Assembly (NCBI RefSeq): GCF_016650815.1
Contig: NZ_JAEKEZ010000030.1
Coordinates: 120,818-184,817 of the forward strand
Reading direction: 5' to 3'
Length of the DNA stretch: 64,000 nucleotides
Source of the DNA: Pseudomonas sp. TH31
GTDB lineage: Bacteria > Pseudomonadota > Gammaproteobacteria > Pseudomonadales > Pseudomonadaceae
This document shows, piece by piece, positions 1-8,687 of the stretch (position 1 is its first letter; each line of letters opens with the position of its first letter). The position numbers were made by a program, and so were the translations under genes. Under the pieces are notes generated by a model. That model was not told the DNA's origin. It did not search any database and worked only from the letters and a program-made list of their open reading frames with translations.

Positions 1-228
1 CGTTACAGGCGATATTTTCCAGAACCTTTTGCTGCATCTTTCCCACAGTCCCTATTGAGTATTCTGCCAGTGGCTTCGCGCCTGAGGGCGAAGTGCTACT
101 AGCGTAGCCACCCTCTGGAACTTCGGAGCGATTCGCCACAATTGTTCAGATTCAGGCAATCAGCCTAAACTCGCTCCTGTAGGACTTTTCTTGAACGTTG
201 CCCTTACGAGATGAAGGAATCATTGCGC
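1..228. other. Intergenic sequence before the response regulator gene
   Basis: No gene is supported here. The stretch contains a short inverted repeat at about 74-93 (CTTCGC and GCGAAG arms) and several stop codons in all frames. The likely ribosome binding site of the next gene (AAGGA, 214-218) lies at its right end. Confidence 0.5.
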
Positions 229-948
229 ATGCGTGTCGCAATACTGGATGACGAACCCGCCGAGCTACGTCGGGTGGAACAGACACTGCGACAGATCCCC
301 TCTGCGGGAGAGCAAGCGTGGACATTGCACAGTTTCGAGCGAGGGGAGGACCTGCTGCGGCAGCTTCGGCGGGAGACCTTCGACCTGCTGATCCTCGACT
401 GGCAACTGCCCGATATCAGTGGCCTGTCGCTGTTGCGCTGGACCCGCGAACACATGGACGCACCACCCGCCGCGATCATGCTGACCAGTCGCGACGCCGA
501 GAGCGATATCGTCCAGGCCCTGAATGCCGGCGCCGATGACTACGTGAGCAAACCGTTCCGCCCTAATGAGCTCAAGGCGCGGGTGAGTGCGGTATTACGC
601 CGGCATGGCCTGCAACGATCGGCCGCCACTGAACTGCTGACGTTCAATGACTTGGCCTTCGACGACGCCGAACTGACCGTCACCCGCGCCGGCAGCCCCA
701 TCAGCCTGACCGAAAAAGAATACCGACTGGCCCACTGCCTGTTCACCAACCTGGGCCGGCCGCTGTCTCGGGAATACCTGTATGAGCGGTTCTGGAGCCA
801 TGAAGAAATGATCTCTTCCAGACCGCTGGATACTCACATTTATCGCCTTCGCAATAAGCTCGGGCTGACGGCTGATCGAGGTTGGCAGTTGTTGACGATT
901 TATGGGTATGGGTATCGGTTGGAAAGTGTGGCGTCAGTAATCGAGTAA
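229..948 (+). CDS. OmpR/PhoB-family response regulator
   Basis: This 239-residue protein is a two-component response regulator. Residues 1-120 form a receiver domain with the acidic pair D7/D8, the phospho-acceptor D57 (in LILDW), T86 and K108 (VSKPF). The C-terminal ~100 residues look like an OmpR-type winged helix, including a DTHIYRLRNKL recognition region and a final YGYGYRL wing. The ATG at 229 is chosen because AAGGA lies 10 bases upstream and the conserved MRVAILDDE begin there; an in-frame ATG at 211 would add six residues. No histidine kinase is adjacent within the window, so the partner and regulon are unknown. The family call is firm, the role open. Confidence 0.85.
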   Translation: MRVAILDDEPAELRRVEQTLRQIPSAGEQAWTLHSFERGEDLLRQLRRETFDLLILDWQLPDISGLSLLRWTREHMDAPPAAIMLTSRDAESDIVQALNAGADDYVSKPFRPNELKARVSAVLRRHGLQRSAATELLTFNDLAFDDAELTVTRAGSPISLTEKEYRLAHCLFTNLGRPLSREYLYERFWSHEEMISSRPLDTHIYRLRNKLGLTADRGWQLLTIYGYGYRLESVASVIE

Positions 949-950
949 CG

Positions 951-1045
951 ATCAAAAGATCGCAGCCTTCGGCAGCTCCTACAGGGAAATGCGGTCGGCA
1001 TAGGAGCTGCCGAAGGCTCGGGCCGCGTTCGGACGATCTTTTGAT
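951..1045. repeat. REP-type palindrome (GATCGCAGCC family)
   Basis: Long imperfect palindrome with outer arms ATCAAAAGATCG (951-962) and CGATCTTTTGAT (1034-1045) and inner arms around AGCCTTCGGCAGCTCCTA. The same family recurs near 25371, 28192 and 52029. Such elements are typical intergenic repeats of fluorescent pseudomonads. Confidence 0.8.
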
Positions 1046-1059
1046 TTTCCAGAAGCCAT

Positions 1060-1095
1060 AAAAAAGGCCAACGCTTAAGCGTTGGCCTTTTTGTT
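1060..1095 (-). terminator. Terminator of the dnaA-gyrB gene run
   Basis: Perfect hairpin of AAAAAGGCCAACGC and GCGTTGGCCTTTTT separated by TTAA. It has A and T runs on the two sides, so it could act on both strands. It lies just past the gyrB stop codon. Confidence 0.85.
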
Positions 1096-1111
1096 TGGCG
1101 CTGCCGCTGGA

Positions 1112-3535
1112 TCAGAAGTCCAGGTTGGAAACCGCCAGGGCGTTGCTTTCGATGAATTCACGACGGGGTTCGACCGCATCACCCATCAGGGTGTTGAAGA
1201 TCTGGTCCGCGCCAATGGCGTCTTCGATGGTCACTTTGAGCATCCGGCGCTGGCTTGGGTCCATGGTGGTTTCCCACAACTGATCCGGGTTCATCTCGCC
1301 CAGACCTTTGTAGCGCTGGATGGTGTGACGCTTGGTGCTTTCAGCCATCAGCCATTCAAGGGCTTCCTTGAACTCGGTGACCGGCTTCTTGCGCTCGCCG
1401 CGCTGGATGTACGCGCCGTCGTCGAGCAAGGTGCTCAGTTGAGCGCCCAGCGAGACCACGGTTTTGTAATCGTTGCTGCCGAAGAAGTCGCGGTTGAAGG
1501 TGATGTAGTTCGACAGGCCGTGGGAGATCAGTTCGACCTCTGGCAGCCAGACGTTACGTTCACGGTCTTCACGCAGGCTGGCTTTGTAAACCAGGCCGGA
1601 CTTCTCGACGGTGCGCAGGCGAACTTCAAACTTAGCCATCCAGTCCTGCATCGCTGCGTGATCGGACAGTTGCTCCAGCGTGACCGCCGGCAGGTAGATA
1701 AAGTGCTCGGTCAGTTCCTGTGGATACAGGCGCGACAGACGCTTGAGGGTCTTCATTACCAGGCGGAAGTCGTTCACCAGACGCTCAAGCGCTTCACCGG
1801 AAATGCCCGGGGCTTCTTCGTTCAGGTGCAGGCTCGCATCTTCCAGGGCCGACTGCGTCATGTACTCTTCCATGGCTTCGTCGTCTTTGATGTATTGCTC
1901 TTGCTTGCCTTTCTTGACCTTGTACAGCGGTGGCTGCGCGATGTAGATGTAGCCGCGCTCGATCAGCTCCGGCAACTGACGGAAGAAGAAGGTCAGCAGC
2001 AGGGTGCGGATGTGCGAACCGTCGACGTCAGCATCGGTCATGATGATGATGTTGTGATAGCGCAGCTTGTCGATGTTGTACTCGTCGCGGCCGATGCCGC
2101 AGCCCAGCGCGGTGATCAAGGTGCCCACTTCTTGCGAAGAGATCATCTTGTCGAAGCGTGCTTTCTCGACGTTCAGGATCTTGCCTTTCAACGGCAAGAT
2201 GGCCTGGGTGCGACGGTTGCGACCCTGCTTGGCGGAACCGCCAGCAGAGTCACCTTCCACGAGGTACAGTTCGGAAAGGGCAGGGTCTTTTTCCTGGCAG
2301 TCAGCCAGTTTGCCCGGCAGGCCGGCGATATCCAGCGCACCTTTACGACGAGTCATCTCACGGGCTTTACGCGCCGCTTCACGCGCACGAGCCGCGTCGA
2401 TCATCTTGCCGACGACCAGTTTGGCTTCGTTCGGGTTTTCCAGCAGGAAGTCGGAGAAATACTTGCCCATTTCCTGTTCGACCGCGGTCTTCACTTCGGA
2501 AGAAACCAGCTTGTCTTTGGTCTGGGAGCTGAACTTCGGATCCGGCACTTTCACCGAAATGATCGCGGTCAGGCCTTCGCGCGCATCGTCACCGGTGGTA
2601 GCGACTTTGTGCTTCTTCGCCAGGCCTTCAGCTTCGATGTAGGTGTTCAGGTTACGCGTCAGTGCGGAACGGAAACCCACCAGGTGAGTACCGCCATCGC
2701 GCTGTGGAATGTTGTTGGTGAAGCACAACAGGTTCTCGTTGAAGCTGTCGTTCCACTGCAAGGCGATTTCCACGGCGATGCCGTCTTCACGCTGGATGTT
2801 GAAGTGGAACACCTGGTTGACCGGGGTCTTGTTGGTGTTCAGGTATTCAACGAACGCACGCAGGCCGCCTTCGTACTTGAACAGCTCTTCCTTGCCGCTG
2901 CGCTCGTCCTTAAGGACGATGCCGACACCGGAGTTGAGGAAGGACAGTTCACGAATCCGCTTGGCCAGGATATCCCAGCTGAAGTGAATGTTCTTGAAGG
3001 TCAGGTCGGACGGTTTGAAGTGAATCTGGGTACCGGTGGATTCGCTCTCGCCGACGATTTTCATCGGCTCTTTCGGAACACCGTGGATGTAGGTCTGTTC
3101 CCAGATCTTGCCGCTGCGGCGAACGGTCAGGACCAGCTCTTCGGACAGGGCGTTCACAACCGAAACACCTACACCGTGCAGGCCGCCGGAGACTTTGTAG
3201 GAGTTGTCGTCGAACTTACCGCCGGCGTGCAGCACGGTCATGATGACCTCGGCTGCGGAAACGCCTTCTTCTTTGTGCACGTCTACCGGGATGCCACGAC
3301 CGTTGTCGCGAACGGTGATGGATTCATCCGGGTGGATAATGATGCTGATGTCGTCGCAATGGCCAGCGAGCGCTTCATCAATGGAGTTGTCGACTACCTC
3401 GAAGACCATGTGGTGCAGACCGCTACCATCGTCGGTGTCACCAATGTACATACCGGGACGTTTGCGTACGGCATCCAGGCCTTTCAGCACTTTAATGCTC
3501 GTTGAGTCGTAGGTATTCGTATTTTCTTCGCTCAA
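1112..3535 (-). CDS. gyrB: DNA gyrase subunit B
   Basis: GyrB is the ATPase subunit of the A2B2 gyrase that introduces negative supercoils. The 807-residue product has the GHKL ATPase region (DNGRGIPVD; GGLHGVGVSVVNALS), the transducer domain, and the TOPRIM region with LVEGDSAGGSA and the metal-binding DADVDGSH. It ends in the usual VSNLDF. The start is a TTG at 3533-3535, preceded by GGAGTGAAGG, giving the family N terminus SEENTNTYDSTSIKVLKGL. The open frame extends about 150 bases further upstream, but that part lies inside recF and has no family similarity. recF ends 5 bases before this start, so the two are probably co-transcribed. Confidence 0.97.
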   Translation of the reverse strand: MSEENTNTYDSTSIKVLKGLDAVRKRPGMYIGDTDDGSGLHHMVFEVVDNSIDEALAGHCDDISIIIHPDESITVRDNGRGIPVDVHKEEGVSAAEVIMTVLHAGGKFDDNSYKVSGGLHGVGVSVVNALSEELVLTVRRSGKIWEQTYIHGVPKEPMKIVGESESTGTQIHFKPSDLTFKNIHFSWDILAKRIRELSFLNSGVGIVLKDERSGKEELFKYEGGLRAFVEYLNTNKTPVNQVFHFNIQREDGIAVEIALQWNDSFNENLLCFTNNIPQRDGGTHLVGFRSALTRNLNTYIEAEGLAKKHKVATTGDDAREGLTAIISVKVPDPKFSSQTKDKLVSSEVKTAVEQEMGKYFSDFLLENPNEAKLVVGKMIDAARAREAARKAREMTRRKGALDIAGLPGKLADCQEKDPALSELYLVEGDSAGGSAKQGRNRRTQAILPLKGKILNVEKARFDKMISSQEVGTLITALGCGIGRDEYNIDKLRYHNIIIMTDADVDGSHIRTLLLTFFFRQLPELIERGYIYIAQPPLYKVKKGKQEQYIKDDEAMEEYMTQSALEDASLHLNEEAPGISGEALERLVNDFRLVMKTLKRLSRLYPQELTEHFIYLPAVTLEQLSDHAAMQDWMAKFEVRLRTVEKSGLVYKASLREDRERNVWLPEVELISHGLSNYITFNRDFFGSNDYKTVVSLGAQLSTLLDDGAYIQRGERKKPVTEFKEALEWLMAESTKRHTIQRYKGLGEMNPDQLWETTMDPSQRRMLKVTIEDAIGADQIFNTLMGDAVEPRREFIESNALAVSNLDF

Positions 3536-3540
3536 TGCCT

Positions 3541-4644
3541 TCACTCCCGATGGTCGTGGGTCTGGGTGATACGGCCCTGTTCCACGTGGAACAGAGCGAC
3601 TGGCGTTTCCGTCTGCCAGCCTTCCCTCAATAATTCGTGATCTACACAGGTGATAAACACCTGGCAGCGTAAGTCTTCCAGCAAGCGGCAAAGCGCACGG
3701 CGGTGTTGCTCGTCCAGTTCGGACGGCAGGTCATCCACCAGATAAATACACTGGCCGCGTCGGGCCTGGCTAACCAAGTGCCCCTGGGCAATCCGCAATG
3801 CGCAGACCACCAACTTCTGCTGACCCCGGGACAAAATGTCCGCAGCGTTATGTGCGCCCAATCTAAGACGCAAGTCAGCGCGTTGTGGTCCGGCCTGGGT
3901 ATGACCCATTTGCTGATCCCGCTGAAGGGACCCTGCGAGCACGGCACTCAGCTCGCGCTCTTTGTCCCAACCTCGGTAATAACTGAGCGTTAAGCCCTCG
4001 AGCTCAACCAGTTCGCTCAAGGTCTGTTCAAAGACTGGTTTCAAGGCTTTGATATAAGCGCGGCGGTATTCATCAATTTCTGCGCTGGCCTGGCACAGTT
4101 CCCTGTCCCAAACCGCTTGCGAAACGGCGTCAAGTGTACCATGCCGCAGCCAAGAGTTTCTCTGGCGCAGGGCCTTCTGCAAGCGCTGCCAGGTAGACAT
4201 GAATCGGGGTTCCACGTGGAACACACCCCAGTCGAGAAACTGCCGGCGAATCTTCGGCGCCCCCTCCAACAGCCGGAAGCTGTCCGGGTTGATCAACTGC
4301 AGCGGCAGGATTTCCGCCAGTTGCGCCGCACTGCGGGCGTTTTGCCCGTCGATGCGGATCTGGAACTCACCTTGGCGGTCCCGGGATATCCCCAAGGCGC
4401 TGTGCCCACCCTCGGCCAATTCCACCTGACCAAACACCGTGCACGCCAACTGCTCGTACTGAATCACCGGTAATAGACGGGTGCTACGAAACGAACGAGC
4501 AAGCCCCAGCAGATGAATGGCTTCCAGAACACTGGTTTTGCCGCTGCCGTTGGCGCCGTAAAGAATGTTGATTCGGGGAGAGGGGGAGAAGGTCACCGGG
4601 TGCAGATTGCGCACCGCGGTGACCGAGACGCGACTTAAGGACAT
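3541..4644 (-). CDS. recF: DNA replication and repair protein RecF
   Basis: RecF is an SMC-like ATPase that helps load RecA at gapped DNA with RecO and RecR. The 367-residue product carries Walker A GANGSGKT (residues 30-37), an ABC-type signature SRGQQKL near residue 270 and Walker B YLVDDLPSELD near residue 300. The gene sits 20 bases downstream of dnaN and its last bases form the gyrB ribosome binding site. Two 16-bp parS sites are embedded in the coding sequence, each translated as FHVE (in ALFHVEQ and GVFHVEP), so partition sites are built into a conserved protein. Confidence 0.96.
   Translation of the reverse strand: MSLSRVSVTAVRNLHPVTFSPSPRINILYGANGSGKTSVLEAIHLLGLARSFRSTRLLPVIQYEQLACTVFGQVELAEGGHSALGISRDRQGEFQIRIDGQNARSAAQLAEILPLQLINPDSFRLLEGAPKIRRQFLDWGVFHVEPRFMSTWQRLQKALRQRNSWLRHGTLDAVSQAVWDRELCQASAEIDEYRRAYIKALKPVFEQTLSELVELEGLTLSYYRGWDKERELSAVLAGSLQRDQQMGHTQAGPQRADLRLRLGAHNAADILSRGQQKLVVCALRIAQGHLVSQARRGQCIYLVDDLPSELDEQHRRALCRLLEDLRCQVFITCVDHELLREGWQTETPVALFHVEQGRITQTHDHRE
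3578..3593. other. parS: parS centromere site 1 (inside recF)
   Basis: Perfect 16-bp palindrome TGTTCCACGTGGAACA, the consensus ParB-binding site of Pseudomonas. The parAB genes are at 14.9-16.6 kb and oriC is about 4 kb away, as expected for an origin-proximal centromere. Confidence 0.93.
4208..4223. other. parS: parS centromere site 2 (inside recF)
   Basis: GGTTCCACGTGGAACA: the 14-bp core palindrome GTTCCACGTGGAAC is perfect and only the outermost base differs from site 1. It lies 630 bp from site 1 within the same gene. Confidence 0.9.
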
Positions 4645-4664
4645 CTAGCTTCTGCTGAGCATGA

Positions 4665-5768
4665 TTACAGACGCATCGGCATGACAACGTAGGCCGAGTC
4701 GTCGTTGTCAGACTCTTGCACCAGCGCACTGCTGTTGGAGTCGGACAGGATCAGGCGAACCTGCTCGGTGGTCATCACGCCCAGCACGTCGAGCAAGTAG
4801 CTCACGTTGAAGCCGATTTCCAGGGAGCCGCCGTTGTACTCAACACCCACCTCTTCTTCCGCTTCTTCCTGCTCAGGGTTGTTCGCCTGGATCTTCAACT
4901 GACCATTGGCCAGTTGCAGACGGATGCCGCGATACTTCTCGTTGGACAGAATCGCGGTACGGCTGAACGCTTCGCGCAGGGCCTGGCGATCGCCGAGCAC
5001 CAGCTTGTCACCGCCCTTCGGCAGAACACGCTCGTAGTCCGGGAATTTGCCGTCGACCAGTTTAGAGGTGAAGGTGAATTCGCCAGTGGTCGCACGGATG
5101 TGGTGCTGACCCAGGACGATACTGACCAGACCGTCCGGTTCAGTCAGCAGGCGCGCCAGCTCAAGAATACCCTTGCGCGGTACGATCACCTGGTGACGAT
5201 CCGGCTGACCGATATCGGCCTTCATCGAGCACATGGCCAGACGGTGACCGTCGGTGGCCACCGCGCGGATGATGCCTTCGGAAACTTCCAGCAGCATGCC
5301 GTTGAGGTAGTAACGCACGTCCTGCTGGGCCATGGCGAAGCTGGTGCGTTCGATCAGACGGCGCAGTTTGCTTTGCTCAAGGTTGCAAGTCAGCGAGCCT
5401 GGGCCTTCTTCAACCGTCGGGAAATCGTTGGACGGCAGGGTCGACAGGGTGAAGCGGCTACGGCCTGCCTTCACGACGAGCTTCTGCTCATCGACCTTGA
5501 TGTCGATCAGTGCGTCGTTCGGCAGGCTCTTGCAGATATCCATCAACTTGCGCGCAGGCACGGTGATGGAACCTGGATCAGCCGGTTCCTCGAGTTGCAC
5601 ACGACCGACCAGCTCGACTTCCAGGTCGGTACCGGTCAGCGACAGTTGCTGGCCTTCGACAACCAGCAGCACGTTGGAGAGCACCGGCAAGGTCTGTCGG
5701 CGCTCGACGACACCTGCGACCAGTTGCAGGGGTTTCAACAGGGCTTCGCGTTGAATGGTGAAATGCAT
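4665..5768 (-). CDS. dnaN: DNA polymerase III beta sliding clamp
   Basis: The beta clamp is a ring-shaped dimer that tethers DNA polymerase III and many other factors to DNA. The 367-residue protein starts MHFTIQREALLKPL and ends with the conserved VMPMRL, the C terminus that lines the hydrophobic partner-binding pocket. Three clamp domains are covered over the normal length. The gene lies 39 bases after dnaA and 20 bases before recF, the conserved dnaA-dnaN-recF-gyrB order. Confidence 0.97.
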   Translation of the reverse strand: MHFTIQREALLKPLQLVAGVVERRQTLPVLSNVLLVVEGQQLSLTGTDLEVELVGRVQLEEPADPGSITVPARKLMDICKSLPNDALIDIKVDEQKLVVKAGRSRFTLSTLPSNDFPTVEEGPGSLTCNLEQSKLRRLIERTSFAMAQQDVRYYLNGMLLEVSEGIIRAVATDGHRLAMCSMKADIGQPDRHQVIVPRKGILELARLLTEPDGLVSIVLGQHHIRATTGEFTFTSKLVDGKFPDYERVLPKGGDKLVLGDRQALREAFSRTAILSNEKYRGIRLQLANGQLKIQANNPEQEEAEEEVGVEYNGGSLEIGFNVSYLLDVLGVMTTEQVRLILSDSNSSALVQESDNDDSAYVVMPMRL

Positions 5769-5807
5769 GGTCTAGTCCCTTGCCTTAATAAGCTGCGCTG
5801 GTGTTCA

Positions 5808-7328
5808 TCAAGTGGTCAGTGTACGCAGCAGGTTCTTGTAGTCCTCGCGGATGTCCGCGTCGGATTCCTTAAGTTCGTTGATCTTGCGGCAGGCGTGCAA
5901 AACCGTCGTATGGTCGCGACCGCCAAACACATCGCCGATTTCCGGCAGGCTGTGGTTGGTCAGTTCCTTGGACAACGCCATGGCGACCTGACGGGGACGT
6001 GCCACCGAGCGCGAACGGCGCTTGGACAGCAGGTCCGAGATCTTGATCTTGTAGTACTCGGCGACGGTGCGCTGAATGTTATCCACAGAGACCAGTTTAT
6101 CTTGCAGCGCCAACAAGTCTTTCAGGGATTCGCGAATCAGCTCGATGGTGATGTCGCGGCCCATGAAGTGCGAGTGGGCGATCACACGTTTAAGCGCGCC
6201 TTCCAGCTCACGGACGTTGGAGCGAATACGCTGGGCAATGAAGAACGCCGCGTCGTGTGGCAGATCGACTTTGGCCTGGTCGGCCTTTTTCATCAGGATC
6301 GCTACGCGGGTTTCCAGCTCCGGCGGCTCGACAGCTACCGTCAGGCCCCAGCCGAAGCGGGACTTGAGGCGTTCTTCAAGGCCTTCGATTTCTTTCGGAT
6401 AGCGGTCACTGGTGAGAATGACCTGCTGGCCGCCTTCAAGCAGGGCGTTGAAGGTGTGGAAAAACTCTTCCTGGGAACGTTCCTTGCGGGCAAAGAACTG
6501 AATGTCATCGATCAGCAGCGCATCCACCGAACGGTAGAAGCGCTTGAACTCGTTGATCGCGTTCAGTTGCAGCGCCTTGACCATGTCGGCCACGAAACGC
6601 TCGGAATGCAGGTACACGACCTTGGCATTCGGGTTCTTCTTTAATAGGTGGTTACCTACAGCGTGCATCAAGTGGGTTTTACCCAAGCCTACGCCGCCAT
6701 AAAGGAAGAGTGGGTTGTAGCCGTGCTTCGGGTTATCCGCCACTTGCCAGGCCGCAGCCCGGGCCAGTTGGTTGGACTTACCCTCGACGAAGTTTTCGAA
6801 GGTGAACGTGCGGTTCAGGTAGCTGGTGTGCTTGAGCGCGCCTTCAACCTGCACGGTGCGCTGTTCGGCGCGAACCGGGGCCTGTTGCGAACTGGCGCCG
6901 GCCATCGGGTCGAAGCTGTCACGGGACGGCTCTTCACTGACTTCGGCCACCTTTTGGGTCGAACGTTTGGTCTGAGTGGCGGCCGGGGCTGGCGCAGGCG
7001 CGCTGACTGGTGCTTGCGCAGCCTGAGCCTGGGAGGCCGCGGCGGCCAGCGGAGCATTAGGCGCCGCGCGCGGTGCCGAGCTGCGTTTGCTGCCTATTAA
7101 TAAGGAAAGCGCCGGCGCCATGCCATTGCCATGCTCATCCAGCAGTTCGAGGACGCGGCCCAGGTACTTTTCGTTGACCCAGTCGAGAACAAAACGATTC
7201 GGTGCGTAGACACGCAACTCGTCGCCTTCGGCTTCGACCTGTAGTGGACGGATCCAAGTGTTGAATTGTTGGGCAGGCAGCTCATCGCGCAAAAGCTCCA
7301 CGCACTGCTGCCAAAGTTCCACTGACAC
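5808..7328 (-). CDS. dnaA: Chromosomal replication initiator DnaA
   Basis: DnaA binds DnaA boxes in oriC, opens the AT-rich region and loads the helicase. The 506-residue protein has domain I (MSVELWQQCVELLRDELP), a long alanine/proline-rich linker (about residues 85-165), an AAA+ domain with GGVGLGKTH and Walker B LLIDDIQF, and the C-terminal DNA-binding signature GGRDHTTVLHACRKI. The start is a GTG (7326-7328) preceded by AGGGG. A consensus DnaA box lies within the gene at 6079-6087, besides those in the adjacent origin, so autoregulation by DnaA is plausible. Confidence 0.97.
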   Translation of the reverse strand: MSVELWQQCVELLRDELPAQQFNTWIRPLQVEAEGDELRVYAPNRFVLDWVNEKYLGRVLELLDEHGNGMAPALSLLIGSKRSSAPRAAPNAPLAAAASQAQAAQAPVSAPAPAPAATQTKRSTQKVAEVSEEPSRDSFDPMAGASSQQAPVRAEQRTVQVEGALKHTSYLNRTFTFENFVEGKSNQLARAAAWQVADNPKHGYNPLFLYGGVGLGKTHLMHAVGNHLLKKNPNAKVVYLHSERFVADMVKALQLNAINEFKRFYRSVDALLIDDIQFFARKERSQEEFFHTFNALLEGGQQVILTSDRYPKEIEGLEERLKSRFGWGLTVAVEPPELETRVAILMKKADQAKVDLPHDAAFFIAQRIRSNVRELEGALKRVIAHSHFMGRDITIELIRESLKDLLALQDKLVSVDNIQRTVAEYYKIKISDLLSKRRSRSVARPRQVAMALSKELTNHSLPEIGDVFGGRDHTTVLHACRKINELKESDADIREDYKNLLRTLTT

Positions 7329-7804
7329 GGATATCCCCTAAGTTGAAAGCCGGTGAGGCAAAAACAAGCGGCCATTGTAGCGGTCAGACGCGCACTTATC
7401 CACATGCAGGTTGCGCACTCCCCATGAATTATCAATGCGTTAACTACTAAAAATGCGACCAGCGGTATGTGTATAAGCTCTGTGGATAACCGCCCCTGAG
7501 GGCACTGGACAAGTGGGGGCAAACTCGGTGGATAACTGACCTGTGGATAACTAGCCATTCCATACACAGCTTATCCGACAGCGCAGCACAGGCTGACCAC
7601 CGTTTTCCACCGTAGTTGTCATTCCCTGTACATCACGGTTTAGAAGGGCTTAAGGCAGTTATCCACAGTAGATGGCGTCCCTAGCTTTTATAAGCTTTAC
7701 AGAAAAGCTTTAAATAATTCCCTTCTTTATTTCTATATCTAGCGAAGGACCGTTCAACGAGAAAACCCCTGGAGATCTATTTATAAGGAAACGCTGGTTG
7801 GAAA
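7329..7804. other. oriC: Chromosomal replication origin oriC
   Basis: The dnaA-rpmH intergenic region is the standard Pseudomonas origin position. Perfect DnaA boxes (TTATCCACA or its complement) lie at 7396-7404 (+), 7481-7489 (-), 7542-7550 (-) and 7659-7667 (+), with a TTATACACA-type box at 7468-7476 (-) and a one-mismatch copy at 7527-7535. An AT-rich stretch at about 7683-7745, containing TTTCTATAT, is the probable unwinding element next to the last box. No protein-coding gene is supported here. Confidence 0.93.
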
Positions 7805-7833
7805 TTGACCTAGAGGCTTGCTTTCTCTAGAAT
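7805..7833 (+). promoter_or_regulatory. Sigma-70-type promoter of rpmH
   Basis: TTGACC (7805-7810) and TAGAAT (7828-7833) are separated by exactly 17 bases. It lies 61 bases upstream of the rpmH start and directly beyond the oriC AT-rich region. Confidence 0.75.
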
Positions 7834-7894
7834 CCCCGGTCTCTTAAAACGGGGGCCATTCCGGCCCGTTGTGGACGAACCAGGTAACACGACA

Positions 7895-8029
7895 ATGAAA
7901 CGTACTTTCCAACCAAGCACTATCAAACGCGCTCGTACCCACGGTTTCCGTGCTCGCATGGCTACCAAAAACGGTCGTGCCGTCCTGTCGCGTCGTCGCG
8001 CCAAAGGTCGTGCGCGTCTGGCAGTTTGA
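7895..8029 (+). CDS. rpmH: 50S ribosomal protein L34
   Basis: A 44-residue, very basic protein starting MKRTFQPSTIKRARTHGFR and ending GRARLAV, the complete L34 of the large ribosomal subunit. It is the first gene to the right of oriC and heads the conserved rpmH-rnpA-yidD-yidC run. The sigma-70-like promoter at 7805-7833 drives it. Confidence 0.97.
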   Translation: MKRTFQPSTIKRARTHGFRARMATKNGRAVLSRRRAKGRARLAV

Positions 8030-8045
8030 TAATCCGGCACTGGAG

Positions 8046-8447
8046 GTGAGTCAGGACTTCAGTCGGGACAAGCGTTTGCTTACGCCCCGGCATTTCAAAG
8101 CAGTCTTTGACTCCCCTACCGGCAAGGTTCCGGGGAAAAATCTCCTGCTCCTTGCGCGCAACAACGATCTTGATCACCCCCGTCTCGGGTTGGTTATCGG
8201 GAAAAAGAGCGTAAAGCTCTCCGTCGAGCGCAATCGCCTCAAACGTCTGATGCGCGAATCGTTTCGCCTGAACCAGGATTCGCTGGTCGGCTGGGACATA
8301 GTTATCGTCGCGCGCAAAGGTTTGGGGGACGTAGAAAACCCCGAATTGATTCAGCATTTCGGCAAACTCTGGAAGCGTCTGGCACGCAGCACGCCAGTAC
8401 CAGCAGTCAAAGCCGAAACTGTAGGGGTAGACAGTCCCGATGCGTAA
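8046..8447 (+). CDS. rnpA: Ribonuclease P protein component
   Basis: RnpA is the protein subunit of RNase P, which trims the 5' leaders of tRNA precursors. The 133-residue product has the RNA-binding signature VERNRLKRLMRESFR and the typical KRLLTPRHFKAVF N-terminal helix. The GTG at 8046 gives the usual SQDFSR start; the open frame continues upstream through rpmH in another frame, but that part has no family similarity. The start is uncertain because GGAG directly abuts the GTG. The 3' end overlaps yidD by 8 bases. Confidence 0.93.
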   Translation: MSQDFSRDKRLLTPRHFKAVFDSPTGKVPGKNLLLLARNNDLDHPRLGLVIGKKSVKLSVERNRLKRLMRESFRLNQDSLVGWDIVIVARKGLGDVENPELIQHFGKLWKRLARSTPVPAVKAETVGVDSPDA

Positions 8448-8685
8448 ACTGGCACTCGTTCCGATCCAGTTTTATCGCTATGCCATTAGTCCTCTGATGG
8501 CCAATCACTGTCGCTTCTACCCCAGTTGTTCCTGCTACGCGTATGAAGCCATAGAAAATCATGGCCTTCTGCGCGGTGGCTGGCTGGCCTTTCGTCGTTT
8601 AGGTCGCTGTCATCCGTGGAATCCCGGTGGTTTTGACCCGGTTCCGCCTATCCCTACCTCCCGTTCTTCTTCGATGGCCGAGTAA
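8440..8685 (+). CDS. yidD: Membrane protein insertion efficiency factor YidD
   Basis: This small 81-residue protein belongs to the YidD (DUF37) family, which assists YidC-dependent membrane protein insertion. It contains the family core FYPSCSCYAYEAIENHG and GRCHPWNPGGFDPVP with the conserved cysteines. An amphipathic N-terminal stretch (LALVPIQFYRYAISPL) probably lies on the inner membrane. It overlaps rnpA by 8 bases and ends 2 bases before yidC, so all are likely translated from one message. Confidence 0.95.
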   Translation: MRKLALVPIQFYRYAISPLMANHCRFYPSCSCYAYEAIENHGLLRGGWLAFRRLGRCHPWNPGGFDPVPPIPTSRSSSMAE

Positions 8686-8687
8686 TC

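Noticed and set aside
1082..3505. Long plus-strand open frame of 807 codons
   Set aside because: It is the mirror image of gyrB. The gyrB reading frame matches the family throughout, and the opposite frame has no recognisable domain.
4716..6644. Long plus-strand open frame across dnaN and dnaA
   Set aside because: It lies opposite two certain genes and arises from GC-rich codon bias.
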